Origin: Streptomyces galbus
Lineage (GTDB): Bacteria; Actinomycetota; Actinomycetes; Streptomycetales; Streptomycetaceae
Assembly (NCBI RefSeq): GCF_005280195.1
Contig: NZ_SZPR01000017.1
Coordinates: 302,012-366,011, forward strand
Reading direction: 5' to 3'
Length of the DNA stretch: 64,000 nt
The first letter of the stretch is position 1. Every line of letters begins with the position of its first letter. Below the pieces are notes generated by a model that did not search any database, was not told the origin of the DNA, and worked only from the letters and a program-made list of their open reading frames with translations. Position numbers and translations under genes: made by a program. Below, piece by piece: positions 7,399 to 15,162 of the stretch.

Positions 7399-8154
7399 TC
7401 AGGACGTCGGCAGTTGGTGGCCGTAGTCCACCGTCTCGCCCTTCGCCGGCTCCGCCAGCGCGAAGTCCTCGCCCCAGGCCGAGAACGTCAGCGTGCCCGC
7501 GCCGCCCGCGCGCACCAGGCGCAGCGGGTACGGGCGGCCCTCCAGGGAGACGTCCAGGGTGCCGCCGGAGCCCTTGTCGCCGGTGATGCGGATGGTGCGC
7601 ACGCCGCCCTGCTCGTGGTGGCCGTCCGTCGCGAGCGTGCCGTGCAAGGTGAGCAGACCGTCGAGGAGGACGTCCTTGTCCGTGAACCCGCTGAACTTCT
7701 TGTACGAGGGGTCACCCGTGGGCACCTTCACGTACTTGCCGTCGAGCTTGTCCGCGGCGGCCGCGTCGGTGCCCTGGTCGTCGCCCTTGCCGTCCTCGTG
7801 CTTCCAGAAGCCCGCGTCGGCCTTCAGGTACAGCTCTTCGCCGATCCGCAGGAGCTGGAAGGTGGCCCCCTGGGAGGTGACCGAGCCGGTGCCGCCGCCG
7901 GACTTCAGGCGCATGTCGAGCCGGTACGTGCGCCCGCTGGTGACCACCGTCCCCGCCAGCCGCACCGCTTGTGCCGCGTCGGCGGCCGCCTTGGTCCTGG
8001 CCTGGATCCGCTCGGCCGGCAGCTTGCCCACCCCGTTGGTGCCCGCGTCCGGGTCCTCGCTGCACCCCGTCACCAGCGGTCCTGCCGCGACCAGGACGCA
8101 CACGGCGCCCATCAGCGCGGTCCGACGGGTACGGCCGTGGCGCATCGCAGTCAC
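7399..8154 (-). CDS. Secreted lipoprotein, LppX/LprG-like
   Basis: The 251-residue precursor has a basic start, a hydrophobic stretch and the lipobox LVTGC with Cys31 as the lipidation site. The mature part has the pattern of the LppX/LprAFG family: repeated short strands (RTYRLDMRLKSG, GSVTSQGATFQLLRIG, ELYLKADAGFWK) likely forming a half-barrel that holds a lipid chain. Typical length fits. The start is GTG 8152-8154 with no SD of its own; the GTG overlaps by 4 nt the stop of a 7-codon ORF that does have one, so translation is probably coupled. An ATG at 8143-8145 is the alternative start. Confidence 0.8.
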   Translation of the reverse strand: MTAMRHGRTRRTALMGAVCVLVAAGPLVTGCSEDPDAGTNGVGKLPAERIQARTKAAADAAQAVRLAGTVVTSGRTYRLDMRLKSGGGTGSVTSQGATFQLLRIGEELYLKADAGFWKHEDGKGDDQGTDAAAADKLDGKYVKVPTGDPSYKKFSGFTDKDVLLDGLLTLHGTLATDGHHEQGGVRTIRITGDKGSGGTLDVSLEGRPYPLRLVRAGGAGTLTFSAWGEDFALAEPAKGETVDYGHQLPTS

Positions 8155-8174
8155 AGACGCAGCTGCCTTTCCAT
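8151..8174 (-). CDS. Seven-residue leader ORF coupled to the lipoprotein
   Basis: ATG 8172-8174 follows GAGGAGA at normal spacing and reads MERQLRL before TGA, which overlaps the lipoprotein GTG as GTGA (8151-8154). The lipoprotein start lacks its own SD, so this short ORF may load ribosomes onto it. Peptide function is unknown. Confidence 0.5.
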   Translation of the reverse strand: MERQLRL

Positions 8175-8422
8175 GGGGATCTCCTCAGCGGCGTACGGCA
8201 GCGTACCGGGGTCGCGGGGCCTCGGCGGAGCCGGTCCGTCCGGACCCCTCACCAGGGCGTATCCGATCGGGACGGGCTAGCCTGAAGCCCGCACGAACGG
8301 GCAATTGGGATAACGGCCCCCTCGTCCGCACCCGCCCCCTCGTCCCCTCCCGCACCCGGCCCCTGATCCCCCACCGCCCCCCGTCCCGTCCCCACACCCC
8401 GGCAAGCGAAGGAAGCACAGTC

Positions 8423-9805
8423 ATGGCAGCCGGCGCCCCCCGGATCTTCGTCTCGCACCTCTCCGGTGTCGCCGTCTTCGACCCCACCGGCGACCAGGTG
8501 GGACGGGTGCGCGACCTGGTCGTCATGCTGCGCGTCGGCCGCCGGCCGCCGCGGGTGCTCGGACTGGTGGTCGAACTGGCCACGCGCCGCCGGATCTTCC
8601 TGCCCATGACCCGGGTGACCGGCATCGAGTCCGGCCAGGTCATCACCACCGGCGTGCTCAACGTCCGCCGCTTCGAGCAACGCCCCACGGAACGGCTGGT
8701 CTTCGGCGAGCTGCTGGACCGGCGCGTCACCCTCGCCGACAGCGGCGAGGAGGTCACCGTGCTCGACCTGTCGGTGCAGCAGCTGCCCGCCCGCCGGGAC
8801 TGGGAGATCGACCGGGTCTTCGTGCGCAAGGGCAGGAAGGGCGGCGCCTTCCGCCGCGCCAAGGGCGAGACGCTGACCGTGGAGTGGTCGGCCGTCACCG
8901 GCTTCTCCGTGGACGAACAGGGACAGGGCGCGGAGAACCTGCTCGCCACCTTCGAGCAGCTGCGCCCCGCCGACCTGGCCAACGTCCTGCACCACCTGTC
9001 CCCGAAGCGGCGCGCCGAGGTCGCCGCGGCCCTCGACGACGACCGGCTGGCCGACGTCCTGGAGGAGCTGCCGGAGGACGACCAGATCGAGATCCTCGGC
9101 AAGCTGAAGGAGGAGCGCGCGGCGGACGTCCTGGAGGCCATGGACCCGGACGACGCGGCCGACCTGCTCGCCGAGCTCCCGGAGGCCGACAAGGAGCGGC
9201 TGCTGAGCCTGATGCAGCCCGACGACGCGGCCGACATGCGGCGGCTGATGTCGTACGAGGAGCACACGGCCGGCGGTCTGATGACGACCGAGCCGATCGT
9301 GCTGCGCCCGGACGCCACCGTCGCCGACGCCCTGGCCCGGGTGCGCAACCGCGACCTGTCCCCGGCGCTCGCCGCCCAGGTCTACGTGTGCCGGCCGCCC
9401 GACGAGACGCCGACCGGCAAGTACCTGGGCACCGTGCACTTCCAGCGGCTGCTGCGCGACCCGCCGTACACCCTGGTCGGCTCGATCATCGACGACGACC
9501 TCCAGCCGCTGGACCCGGACGCGGCGCTGCCCGTCGTCGCCGGGTTCTTCGCGACGTACGACATGGTCGCGGCGCCCGTCGTCGACGAGGCGGGCTCGCT
9601 GCTGGGCGCGGTGACGGTGGACGACGTGCTGGACCACATGCTGCCGGAGGACTGGCGGGAGACGGAGTTCCATCTGGAAGAGGACCCCGCGGACCCCGGG
9701 GGCACCCCGGACCCCGGGGACGCGACGGTCACCGCGGACGACGACCGGGTCGGCGCGGAGGGCGCCGACGGGCGCGGCGAGGGGGGTGGTCCGCGTGGTG
9801 CCTGA
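8423..9805 (+). CDS. Soluble MgtE N-domain/CBS protein with PRC-barrel start
   Basis: The 460-residue protein begins with a PRC-barrel-like segment (about 1-150). A helical MgtE_N superhelix follows at about 165-270, with the repeats LRPADLANVLHHL, DDDRLADVLEELPEDD and DPDDAADLLAELPEADKERLL. Two CBS domains occupy about 275-420 (MTTEPIVLRPDATVADAL and MVAAPVVDEAGSLLGAVTVDDVLDHML). The MgtE channel domain is absent: there are no membrane helices, and the tail is acidic. It therefore resembles the cytosolic Mg2+-sensing half of MgtE, as in mycobacterial Rv1232c. GGAAG lies upstream of ATG 8423. The gene overlaps the DUF1003 gene by 11 nt, so the two products probably act together. Confidence 0.88.
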   Translation: MAAGAPRIFVSHLSGVAVFDPTGDQVGRVRDLVVMLRVGRRPPRVLGLVVELATRRRIFLPMTRVTGIESGQVITTGVLNVRRFEQRPTERLVFGELLDRRVTLADSGEEVTVLDLSVQQLPARRDWEIDRVFVRKGRKGGAFRRAKGETLTVEWSAVTGFSVDEQGQGAENLLATFEQLRPADLANVLHHLSPKRRAEVAAALDDDRLADVLEELPEDDQIEILGKLKEERAADVLEAMDPDDAADLLAELPEADKERLLSLMQPDDAADMRRLMSYEEHTAGGLMTTEPIVLRPDATVADALARVRNRDLSPALAAQVYVCRPPDETPTGKYLGTVHFQRLLRDPPYTLVGSIIDDDLQPLDPDAALPVVAGFFATYDMVAAPVVDEAGSLLGAVTVDDVLDHMLPEDWRETEFHLEEDPADPGGTPDPGDATVTADDDRVGAEGADGRGEGGGPRGA

Positions 9806-10415
9806 GCGTGAGGGCGTCCGTGAGGGGCGCGCGACGGCGTCCGGCGGCCGCGAGCGTGCGCCGTCCGGGGCGACGGCCACCACCCGTCCGCGCGCCCGGC
9901 TGGACCAGCCGCGCCCGCCGCGGCGGCGGCTGCTGCCCGAGTGGGACCCGGAGGCGTTCGGGCGGCTCTCGGAGCGCATCGCGCGCTTCCTGGGCACGGG
10001 ACGGTTCATCGTCTGGATGACGGTCGTGATCATCCTGTGGGTCGTGTGGAACGTGTTCGCGCCGCACTCCCTGCGCTTCGACCAGTACCCGTTCATCTTC
10101 CTGACGCTGATGCTGTCCCTGCAGGCGTCCTACGCGGCGCCGCTGATCCTGCTCGCGCAGAACCGGCAGGACGACCGCGACCGGGTCAACCTCGAACAGG
10201 ACCGCAAGCAGAACGAGCGGTCCATCGCGGACACCGAGTACCTGACCCGTGAGATCGCCGCCCTGCGCATCGGCCTGGGCGAGGTGGCCACGCGGGACTG
10301 GATGCGCTCGGAACTGCAGGACCTGCTGAAGGAACTGGAGGAGCGGCGCGACGGCCACGGACCTGCCGTATTCCCGGCAGAACGGTCGGCCGTACGTGAC
10401 GCAGACGACCGCTGA
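9795..10415 (+). CDS. DUF1003 membrane protein
   Basis: The 206-residue protein has a disordered Arg-rich start, then RIARFLGTGRFIVWMT leading into one membrane helix, a short loop (PHSLRFDQYPF) and a second membrane helix ending in a conserved SYAAPLILLAQNRQ segment. A long charged coiled coil (RDRVNLEQDRKQNERSI and onwards) follows. This is the DUF1003 family layout; function is unknown. GTG 9795 is chosen from three nearby GTGs (9786, 9795, 9798) for its spacing from GAGGGGGG. Coupling to the MgtE_N/CBS gene matches the order of M. tuberculosis Rv1231c/Rv1232c and suggests a magnesium- or envelope-related complex. Confidence 0.85.
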   Translation: MVPEREGVREGRATASGGRERAPSGATATTRPRARLDQPRPPRRRLLPEWDPEAFGRLSERIARFLGTGRFIVWMTVVIILWVVWNVFAPHSLRFDQYPFIFLTLMLSLQASYAAPLILLAQNRQDDRDRVNLEQDRKQNERSIADTEYLTREIAALRIGLGEVATRDWMRSELQDLLKELEERRDGHGPAVFPAERSAVRDADDR

Positions 10416-10458
10416 GGGGCATCCCTAAGGCCCCTCCGGTCGCCGTACCATCGTCCCT

Positions 10459-11592
10459 ATGGCTAGCGAAGACGCGGTGCGCGAAGCACTGGCGACGGTG
10501 AACGACCCCGAGATCAACCGCCCCATCACCGAGCTCGGGATGGTCAAATCGGTGGAGATCGGCGCGGACGGGGCGGTCGCGGTCACCGTGTACCTGACGG
10601 TCTCCGGCTGCCCCATGCGCGACACGATCACCCGGCGCGTCACCGAGGCGGTCTCCCGCGTCGAGGGGGTCACCCGTGTCGACGTCACGCTCGACGTGAT
10701 GAGCGACGAGCAGCGCAAGGAGCTGGCGACGGCCCTGCGCGGCGGCCAGGCGGAGCGCGAGGTGCCCTTCGCCAAGCCCGGCAGCCTGACCCGCGTCTAC
10801 GCCGTCGCCTCCGGCAAGGGCGGCGTCGGCAAGTCCTCGGTCACGGTGAACCTCGCGGCGGCCATGGCGGCCGACGGCCTGAAGGTGGGCGTCGTCGACG
10901 CCGACATCTACGGCCACTCGGTGCCGCGCATGCTGGGCGCCGACGGCCGCCCGACCCAGGTCGAGAACATGATCATGCCGCCGTCGGCGCACGGCGTGAA
11001 GGTCATCTCGATCGGCATGTTCACCCCGGGCAACGCGCCGGTCGTCTGGCGCGGCCCGATGCTGCACCGCGCGCTCCAGCAGTTCCTGGCGGACGTGTAC
11101 TGGGGCGACCTGGACGTGCTGCTGCTCGACCTGCCGCCCGGCACCGGCGACATCGCGATCTCCGTGGCGCAGCTCGTCCCGAACGCCGAGATCCTGGTCG
11201 TGACGACGCCCCAGCAGGCGGCGGCCGAGGTGGCCGAGCGGGCCGGTTCCATCGCCGTGCAGACCCACCAGAAGATCGTCGGCGTGGTCGAGAACATGTC
11301 CGGCCTGCCCTGTCCGCACTGCGGCGAGATGGTCGACGTCTTCGGCACCGGCGGCGGCCAGCTCGTCGCCGACGGCCTCACCCGTACCACGGGCGCCACG
11401 GTCCCGGTCCTCGGCAACATCCCCATCGACGTCCGCCTGCGCGAGGGCGGCGACGAGGGCAAGCCGGTCGTCCTGACCGACCCCGACAGCCCGGCGGGCT
11501 CGGCCCTGCGCGGCATCGCCGGGAAGCTGGGCGGCCGGCAACGGGGCCTGTCGGGCCTGTCGTTGGGGATCACCCCGAAGAACAAGTTCTAG
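10459..11592 (+). CDS. mrp: Mrp/ApbC-type P-loop ATPase, iron-sulfur cluster carrier
   Basis: The 377-residue protein has an N-terminal MIP18/DUF59 domain (about 1-85, NDPEINRPITELGMV) and a Mrp/NBP35 ATPase domain. The deviant Walker A GKGGVGKS is at 119-126, DADIYGHS follows switch I, and the pair C285-x2-C288 (PCPHCG) can bridge a transferable 4Fe-4S cluster between two subunits. There is no SD before ATG 10459. TACCAT (10447-10452) sits 6 nt upstream, so the transcript may be leaderless. It is separated from DUF1003 by 43 nt and is the counterpart of Rv1229c. Confidence 0.94.
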   Translation: MASEDAVREALATVNDPEINRPITELGMVKSVEIGADGAVAVTVYLTVSGCPMRDTITRRVTEAVSRVEGVTRVDVTLDVMSDEQRKELATALRGGQAEREVPFAKPGSLTRVYAVASGKGGVGKSSVTVNLAAAMAADGLKVGVVDADIYGHSVPRMLGADGRPTQVENMIMPPSAHGVKVISIGMFTPGNAPVVWRGPMLHRALQQFLADVYWGDLDVLLLDLPPGTGDIAISVAQLVPNAEILVVTTPQQAAAEVAERAGSIAVQTHQKIVGVVENMSGLPCPHCGEMVDVFGTGGGQLVADGLTRTTGATVPVLGNIPIDVRLREGGDEGKPVVLTDPDSPAGSALRGIAGKLGGRQRGLSGLSLGITPKNKF

Positions 11593-11601
11593 CCCGCGGC
11601 G

Positions 11602-11639
11602 GACGAAGGGGCGCCGGGATCGACCGGCGCCCCTTCGTC
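11602..11639. terminator. Perfect 16-bp hairpin terminator
   Basis: GACGAAGGGGCGCCGG (11602-11617) and its exact complement (11624-11639) flank GATCGA between the convergent mrp and hypothetical genes. Confidence 0.88.
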
Positions 11640-11655
11640 GCGCGCTGCCCGGCTC

Positions 11656-12315
11656 TCAGGCGTACGCCGTGATGTCCTTGATGATCGCGAAGCCGAGGCC
11701 GTACGCGCTCATGCCCCGCCCGTACGCGCCCACGTGCACGCCCTCCTGCGTGGAGCCGGCGAGCACCCAGCCGAACTCGGACTCGCGGTAGTGGAACGGC
11801 GTCGGCACCCCGTCCACCGGCAGCGAGAGCGTGGACCACTCCGGCCCGCCGAGGTCGTCGGCCAGCTCCCACGCCGTCTCCGTCTGCTGGTCCAGCCAGT
11901 CGTCCCGCAGGCTGTGGTCCATCTGGCCCGGCCAGGTGTAGGACAGCAGCCCCACGCCCGCCAGCCAGGCCGCCGACGACACGGTGGTGGCCTCCAGCAG
12001 CCCCGTACCGTCCGCGCTGCGCCGCGACGGGTTCGCCGCGACGGTCACGACGACCGCGAACTTCCCCCGGTCCTCCCCCGCCGTCTCGTGGCGCACCGAG
12101 GGCTCGTCGCCGTGTCCGACGGACCCGTGCTCGACGGCGCCGTCGGCGGCCGTCCCCACCTGCATCAGCCAGCGCGGCCCCGTGAAGGCCTCGTCGAGGC
12201 CGTACCAGGGGAAGGGCGCCTCGAGGTAGCCGTCGACGGTGCGCCGGGCGGAGGGGACGTGCTGTGCGCCCTCCGCGGCCGGCGCCTGTGCGACTGCCCG
12301 ACTCGTCGTCTCCAT
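11656..12315 (-). CDS. Conserved hypothetical protein
   Basis: This 219-residue soluble protein was not assigned to a family. It has no signal peptide, membrane segment or obvious catalytic motif. The N-terminus (METTSRAVAQAPAA) looks disordered; the central part contains RWLMQVGTAAD and KFAVVVTVAANPS strands, and the C-terminal half contains STLSLPVDGVPTPFHYRES and FGWVLAGSTQEGVHVGAYG, a beta-rich pattern. The last residues GLGFAIIKDITAYA form a closing helix. It is convergent with mrp, upstream of nothing on its strand, and appears to have its own promoter. Confidence 0.65.
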   Translation of the reverse strand: METTSRAVAQAPAAEGAQHVPSARRTVDGYLEAPFPWYGLDEAFTGPRWLMQVGTAADGAVEHGSVGHGDEPSVRHETAGEDRGKFAVVVTVAANPSRRSADGTGLLEATTVSSAAWLAGVGLLSYTWPGQMDHSLRDDWLDQQTETAWELADDLGGPEWSTLSLPVDGVPTPFHYRESEFGWVLAGSTQEGVHVGAYGRGMSAYGLGFAIIKDITAYA

Positions 12316-12498
12316 GTGCCCCGACGCCTCCTTGCTCCGGGCGGACCGGTCCGGCCCGCCCCCCTTCGGGCGGCTCTACTCCTTGAAGTACGGTCCGCAC
12401 AACAACTCGGCAGCATATCCACCTCGCCCCGGACAGCCGGGAAAGCGCCCGGCGCGTGGGGCCTTCCGGATGCCCGCTGTGGGCCGTGCGAAGGGTCC

Positions 12499-12557
12499 GG
12501 GGCGTATGAAACGCGTCACGTACGCCCCCTGACCCGGCGTCCGGGAGGGGGCGTACG
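12499..12557. terminator. Overlapping double hairpin after tatB
   Basis: CGTACGCCCCCT (12519-12530) pairs perfectly with AGGGGGCGTACG (12546-12557), with an inner stem CCCGG-CGT-CCGGG. Part of the same left arm, TACGCCCC (12521-12528), can instead pair with GGGGCGTA (12499-12506). The two structures exclude each other. They lie downstream of tatB on its strand. The wider gap 12316-12586 holds nothing else recognised. Confidence 0.7.
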
Positions 12558-12586
12558 CGAGAAGGTGCGCGGGCGGGGCGGGCGCG

Positions 12587-13009
12587 TCAGGTGGCGTCGG
12601 GGTCGAACGCCGGACGCTCGTCACGGCCCGGGTCCTCGGGCTTCTTCGTCATGTCGATGCGGCCACCGGCGGGGCCCGGGTCGTTGTCCCGGCTGTGGAC
12701 GGCGTCCGTGACCTCGGCCATCTCCTTCTTCAGGTCGAAGCCGTTGCGGATCTCCTTGAGCCCCAGGTCCTCGTTCTCGAGCTGCTTGCGCAGGAACGTC
12801 TTGGGGTTGAGGTCCTCGAACTCGAAGTCCTTGAACTCCGGGCCGAGTTCCTGCCGGATGTCCTGCTTGGCGCTCTCGGAGAACTCACGGATCTTCCGGA
12901 TCGTGCGCATCACGTCCTGGATGACCTTGGGGAGCTTGTCCGGACCGAAGACGAGCACGGCCAGGACGACGATCGTCACCAGCTCGAGCGGTCCTATGTC
13001 ATTGAACAC
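12587..13009 (-). CDS. tatB: Sec-independent translocase subunit TatB
   Basis: The 140-residue protein starts (GTG 13007-13009) VFNDIGPLELVTIVV, one N-terminal membrane helix that continues into the conserved FGPDKLPK hinge and a long amphipathic helix (VIQDVMRTIRKIREFSESA), then a charged tail. This is the TatA/B plan; the Glu in the membrane helix (GPLELV) is typical of TatB. It should work with TatC, encoded elsewhere, to export folded proteins. The GTG has a good AAGGAG 8 nt upstream; a longer reading from 13102 has no matching SD. It is the last gene of the sigma-anti-sigma-HtrA-TatB block. Confidence 0.92.
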   Translation of the reverse strand: MFNDIGPLELVTIVVLAVLVFGPDKLPKVIQDVMRTIRKIREFSESAKQDIRQELGPEFKDFEFEDLNPKTFLRKQLENEDLGLKEIRNGFDLKKEMAEVTDAVHSRDNDPGPAGGRIDMTKKPEDPGRDERPAFDPDAT

Positions 13010-13210
13010 CTGAAGCTCCTTGCGAAGTCCGCGGTCCTCGGCCCTCGGGGTGTGCTGCGGGTCGTCCGTGGGTCCGGGCCGGGTCCACGGTACCTGTCGC
13101 ACCTGTCCGACCGGTACTGCCCCGTGGGCTCCGCGTGCGCCGGTCCGGCCGGTTTTCCGCGTTGTTCGCCCAGGGGGCCGCGTCCCGACATCCGGCCGGT
13201 GAGGTCCGTG

Positions 13211-15037
13211 TCACTTCGAGGAGCCCAGGACCAGCGAGAGGGTCTGTTCCTGCCCGTCGCGCTCGACGGTGAGCCGGAGGCGGTCGCCGGGGCGGTGGGC
13301 GCGGGTCCTGACGATCAGTTCCTCACCCGAGTGGACGCGCTGGCCGTCGACCTCGGTGATCACGTCACCGGCGCGCAGACCGGCCCGGGCGCCGGGGCCG
13401 CCCGGGGTGACCGGGGAGGCGTCGCCGTCGGCGGCGGTGCCGACGCGGGCGCCGTCGCCGGACCAGCCCATGTCGAGGGTGATGCCGATGACCGGGTGGG
13501 TCGCCCGGCCGGTGTTGATCAGCTCCTCGGCGACGCGCTTGCCCTGGTTCACGGGGATGGCGAAGCCCAGCCCGATCGACCCCGCCTGGCCGCTGTCCGC
13601 GCCGGTGCCGGCCCCGGCCGACCGGATGGCGGAGTTGATGCCGACGACGCGGCCCCGGCGGTCCAGCAGGGGGCCGCCGGAGTTGCCGGGGTTGATGGGC
13701 GCGTCGGTCTGCAGGGCGTCCACGTACGACACGTCGCTCGCGTCGCCGCCGTCGCCGCCGGCGGTGATGGGCCGCTCCTTGGCGCTGATGATGCCTGCGG
13801 TGACCGTGCCCTCCAGGTCGAAGGGGGCGCCGATGGCGACGACGGGATCGCCGACCTGGACGTCGTCGGAGTTGCCCAGCGGCAGGGGGGTGAGGCCCTT
13901 GACGCCGGTGACCCGGACGACGGCGAGGTCGTAGCCGCTGTCCCGGCCGACGATCTCCGCCGTGGCGGTCTGCCCGCCGTTGAAGACCACCGTTATGGCG
14001 CCGTCACCCCCGGCGGGCTGGACGACGTGGTTGTTGGTGAGGATGTGGCCCTGGGTGTCGAGCACGAAGCCGGTGCCGGTGCCGGACTCCTCGCTGCCGG
14101 TGACGTGCAGGGTCACCACGCTGGGCAGGGCCCGCGCGGCGATCCCCGCGACGCTGTCGGGCGCGCGTCCGCTGGGCGCGGCGCTGGGCTGCGGCAGCTC
14201 GACCGCGCCGATGCCGCCGTTGCGCTCGAGCTGGGCCCCGACGACGCCGCCGGCGAGCCCGGAGACCAGCGCGATCAGCAGCGCGCCGCCGGCCAGCCCC
14301 CGCCGCACCCGCCTGCGCCGCTGCACGTCACCGACCACCCCGGCCCCGGCCTGCTGAAGAGGCCCGGCGGCCCCCTTGGCCCAGGGGTCGTAGCGGTGCC
14401 AGGGGTCGGCGGGGGGCGCGGGAGGGGCGGCGGGGTCGAGGGCGGCCGGTGAGGCGGGGTCGGGGGCTACGGCAGGCTCGGGCGGGGCGGTGAGGTCGGG
14501 CGCTGCGGCAGGCTCGGGCGGGGCGGCCGGGGCCACAGGAGGCTCGGCGGCGGAGGCGGGCCCGGGTACTGCGGGCGGCTCGGCCGGAACAGCGGACCCG
14601 GGTACCGGTACGGCGGTGTCGCCCGCGTCGGGGACCACGGCGGCGGCCGCCGGGTGCTGGACCGGCGGCGCGGGCGCCCAGGGCCCCGGCCTGCCGTACG
14701 GCGGGGTGCTGTAGGCGTCGGGATCGTGGAGGGGCTTGGGCCGCTCGGGATCGTGCAGGGACCTGGACTGCTCGGCGTCGGACTGCGGGTCGGTGCGGTG
14801 CTCCGGCCGGGGCTGCGGCTCGGGGAGCGCGAAGTCCCCGTCCGCCCCGGCAGCGGCTCCGCCGGCAGCGCTCCCGCCGCCCTCCGCGGGCCGTGCCAGT
14901 TCGAAGTCCCCGGCGTCCGCGCCGCCGGTGTCACGCGCGCGGACGTCCCGGGTCCCGGTGCCCTCCGCCCGCTCACCCCCGACCGGCTCGCCGCTCTCCC
15001 CCGGCTCGGGTCCGTTGCGCCGCTCGCCCTCGTCCAT
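13211..15037 (-). CDS. htrA: HtrA/DegP-like membrane-anchored serine protease
   Basis: The 608-residue protein has a roughly 230-residue Pro/Ala/acidic cytoplasmic N-terminus, one membrane helix (LAGGALLIALVSGLAGGVVG), a trypsin-like domain and a C-terminal PDZ domain (GARAGLRAGDVITEVDGQ). The catalytic triad is visible as H337 (TNNHVV), D370 (GYDLAVV) and S453 (NPGNSGGPL). HtrA proteases degrade or refold damaged envelope proteins outside the membrane. ATG 15037 is chosen for GGGGAGAGC just upstream. It lies between the anti-sigma gene (125-nt gap) and tatB, as Rv1223 does between rseA and tatB in M. tuberculosis. Confidence 0.92.
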   Translation of the reverse strand: MDEGERRNGPEPGESGEPVGGERAEGTGTRDVRARDTGGADAGDFELARPAEGGGSAAGGAAAGADGDFALPEPQPRPEHRTDPQSDAEQSRSLHDPERPKPLHDPDAYSTPPYGRPGPWAPAPPVQHPAAAAVVPDAGDTAVPVPGSAVPAEPPAVPGPASAAEPPVAPAAPPEPAAAPDLTAPPEPAVAPDPASPAALDPAAPPAPPADPWHRYDPWAKGAAGPLQQAGAGVVGDVQRRRRVRRGLAGGALLIALVSGLAGGVVGAQLERNGGIGAVELPQPSAAPSGRAPDSVAGIAARALPSVVTLHVTGSEESGTGTGFVLDTQGHILTNNHVVQPAGGDGAITVVFNGGQTATAEIVGRDSGYDLAVVRVTGVKGLTPLPLGNSDDVQVGDPVVAIGAPFDLEGTVTAGIISAKERPITAGGDGGDASDVSYVDALQTDAPINPGNSGGPLLDRRGRVVGINSAIRSAGAGTGADSGQAGSIGLGFAIPVNQGKRVAEELINTGRATHPVIGITLDMGWSGDGARVGTAADGDASPVTPGGPGARAGLRAGDVITEVDGQRVHSGEELIVRTRAHRPGDRLRLTVERDGQEQTLSLVLGSSK

Positions 15038-15162
15038 GCTCTCCCCGCAGCCGGCCACGGCAGCGCTCCTCGGCGGTGGCCGCGGCTCGTCGACAGCCGA
15101 CTCCGCGCCCGGCCGGAACGGCGTGGGCGCGGTCCACCGTGGATTACATCAGGTCCGCGGGA

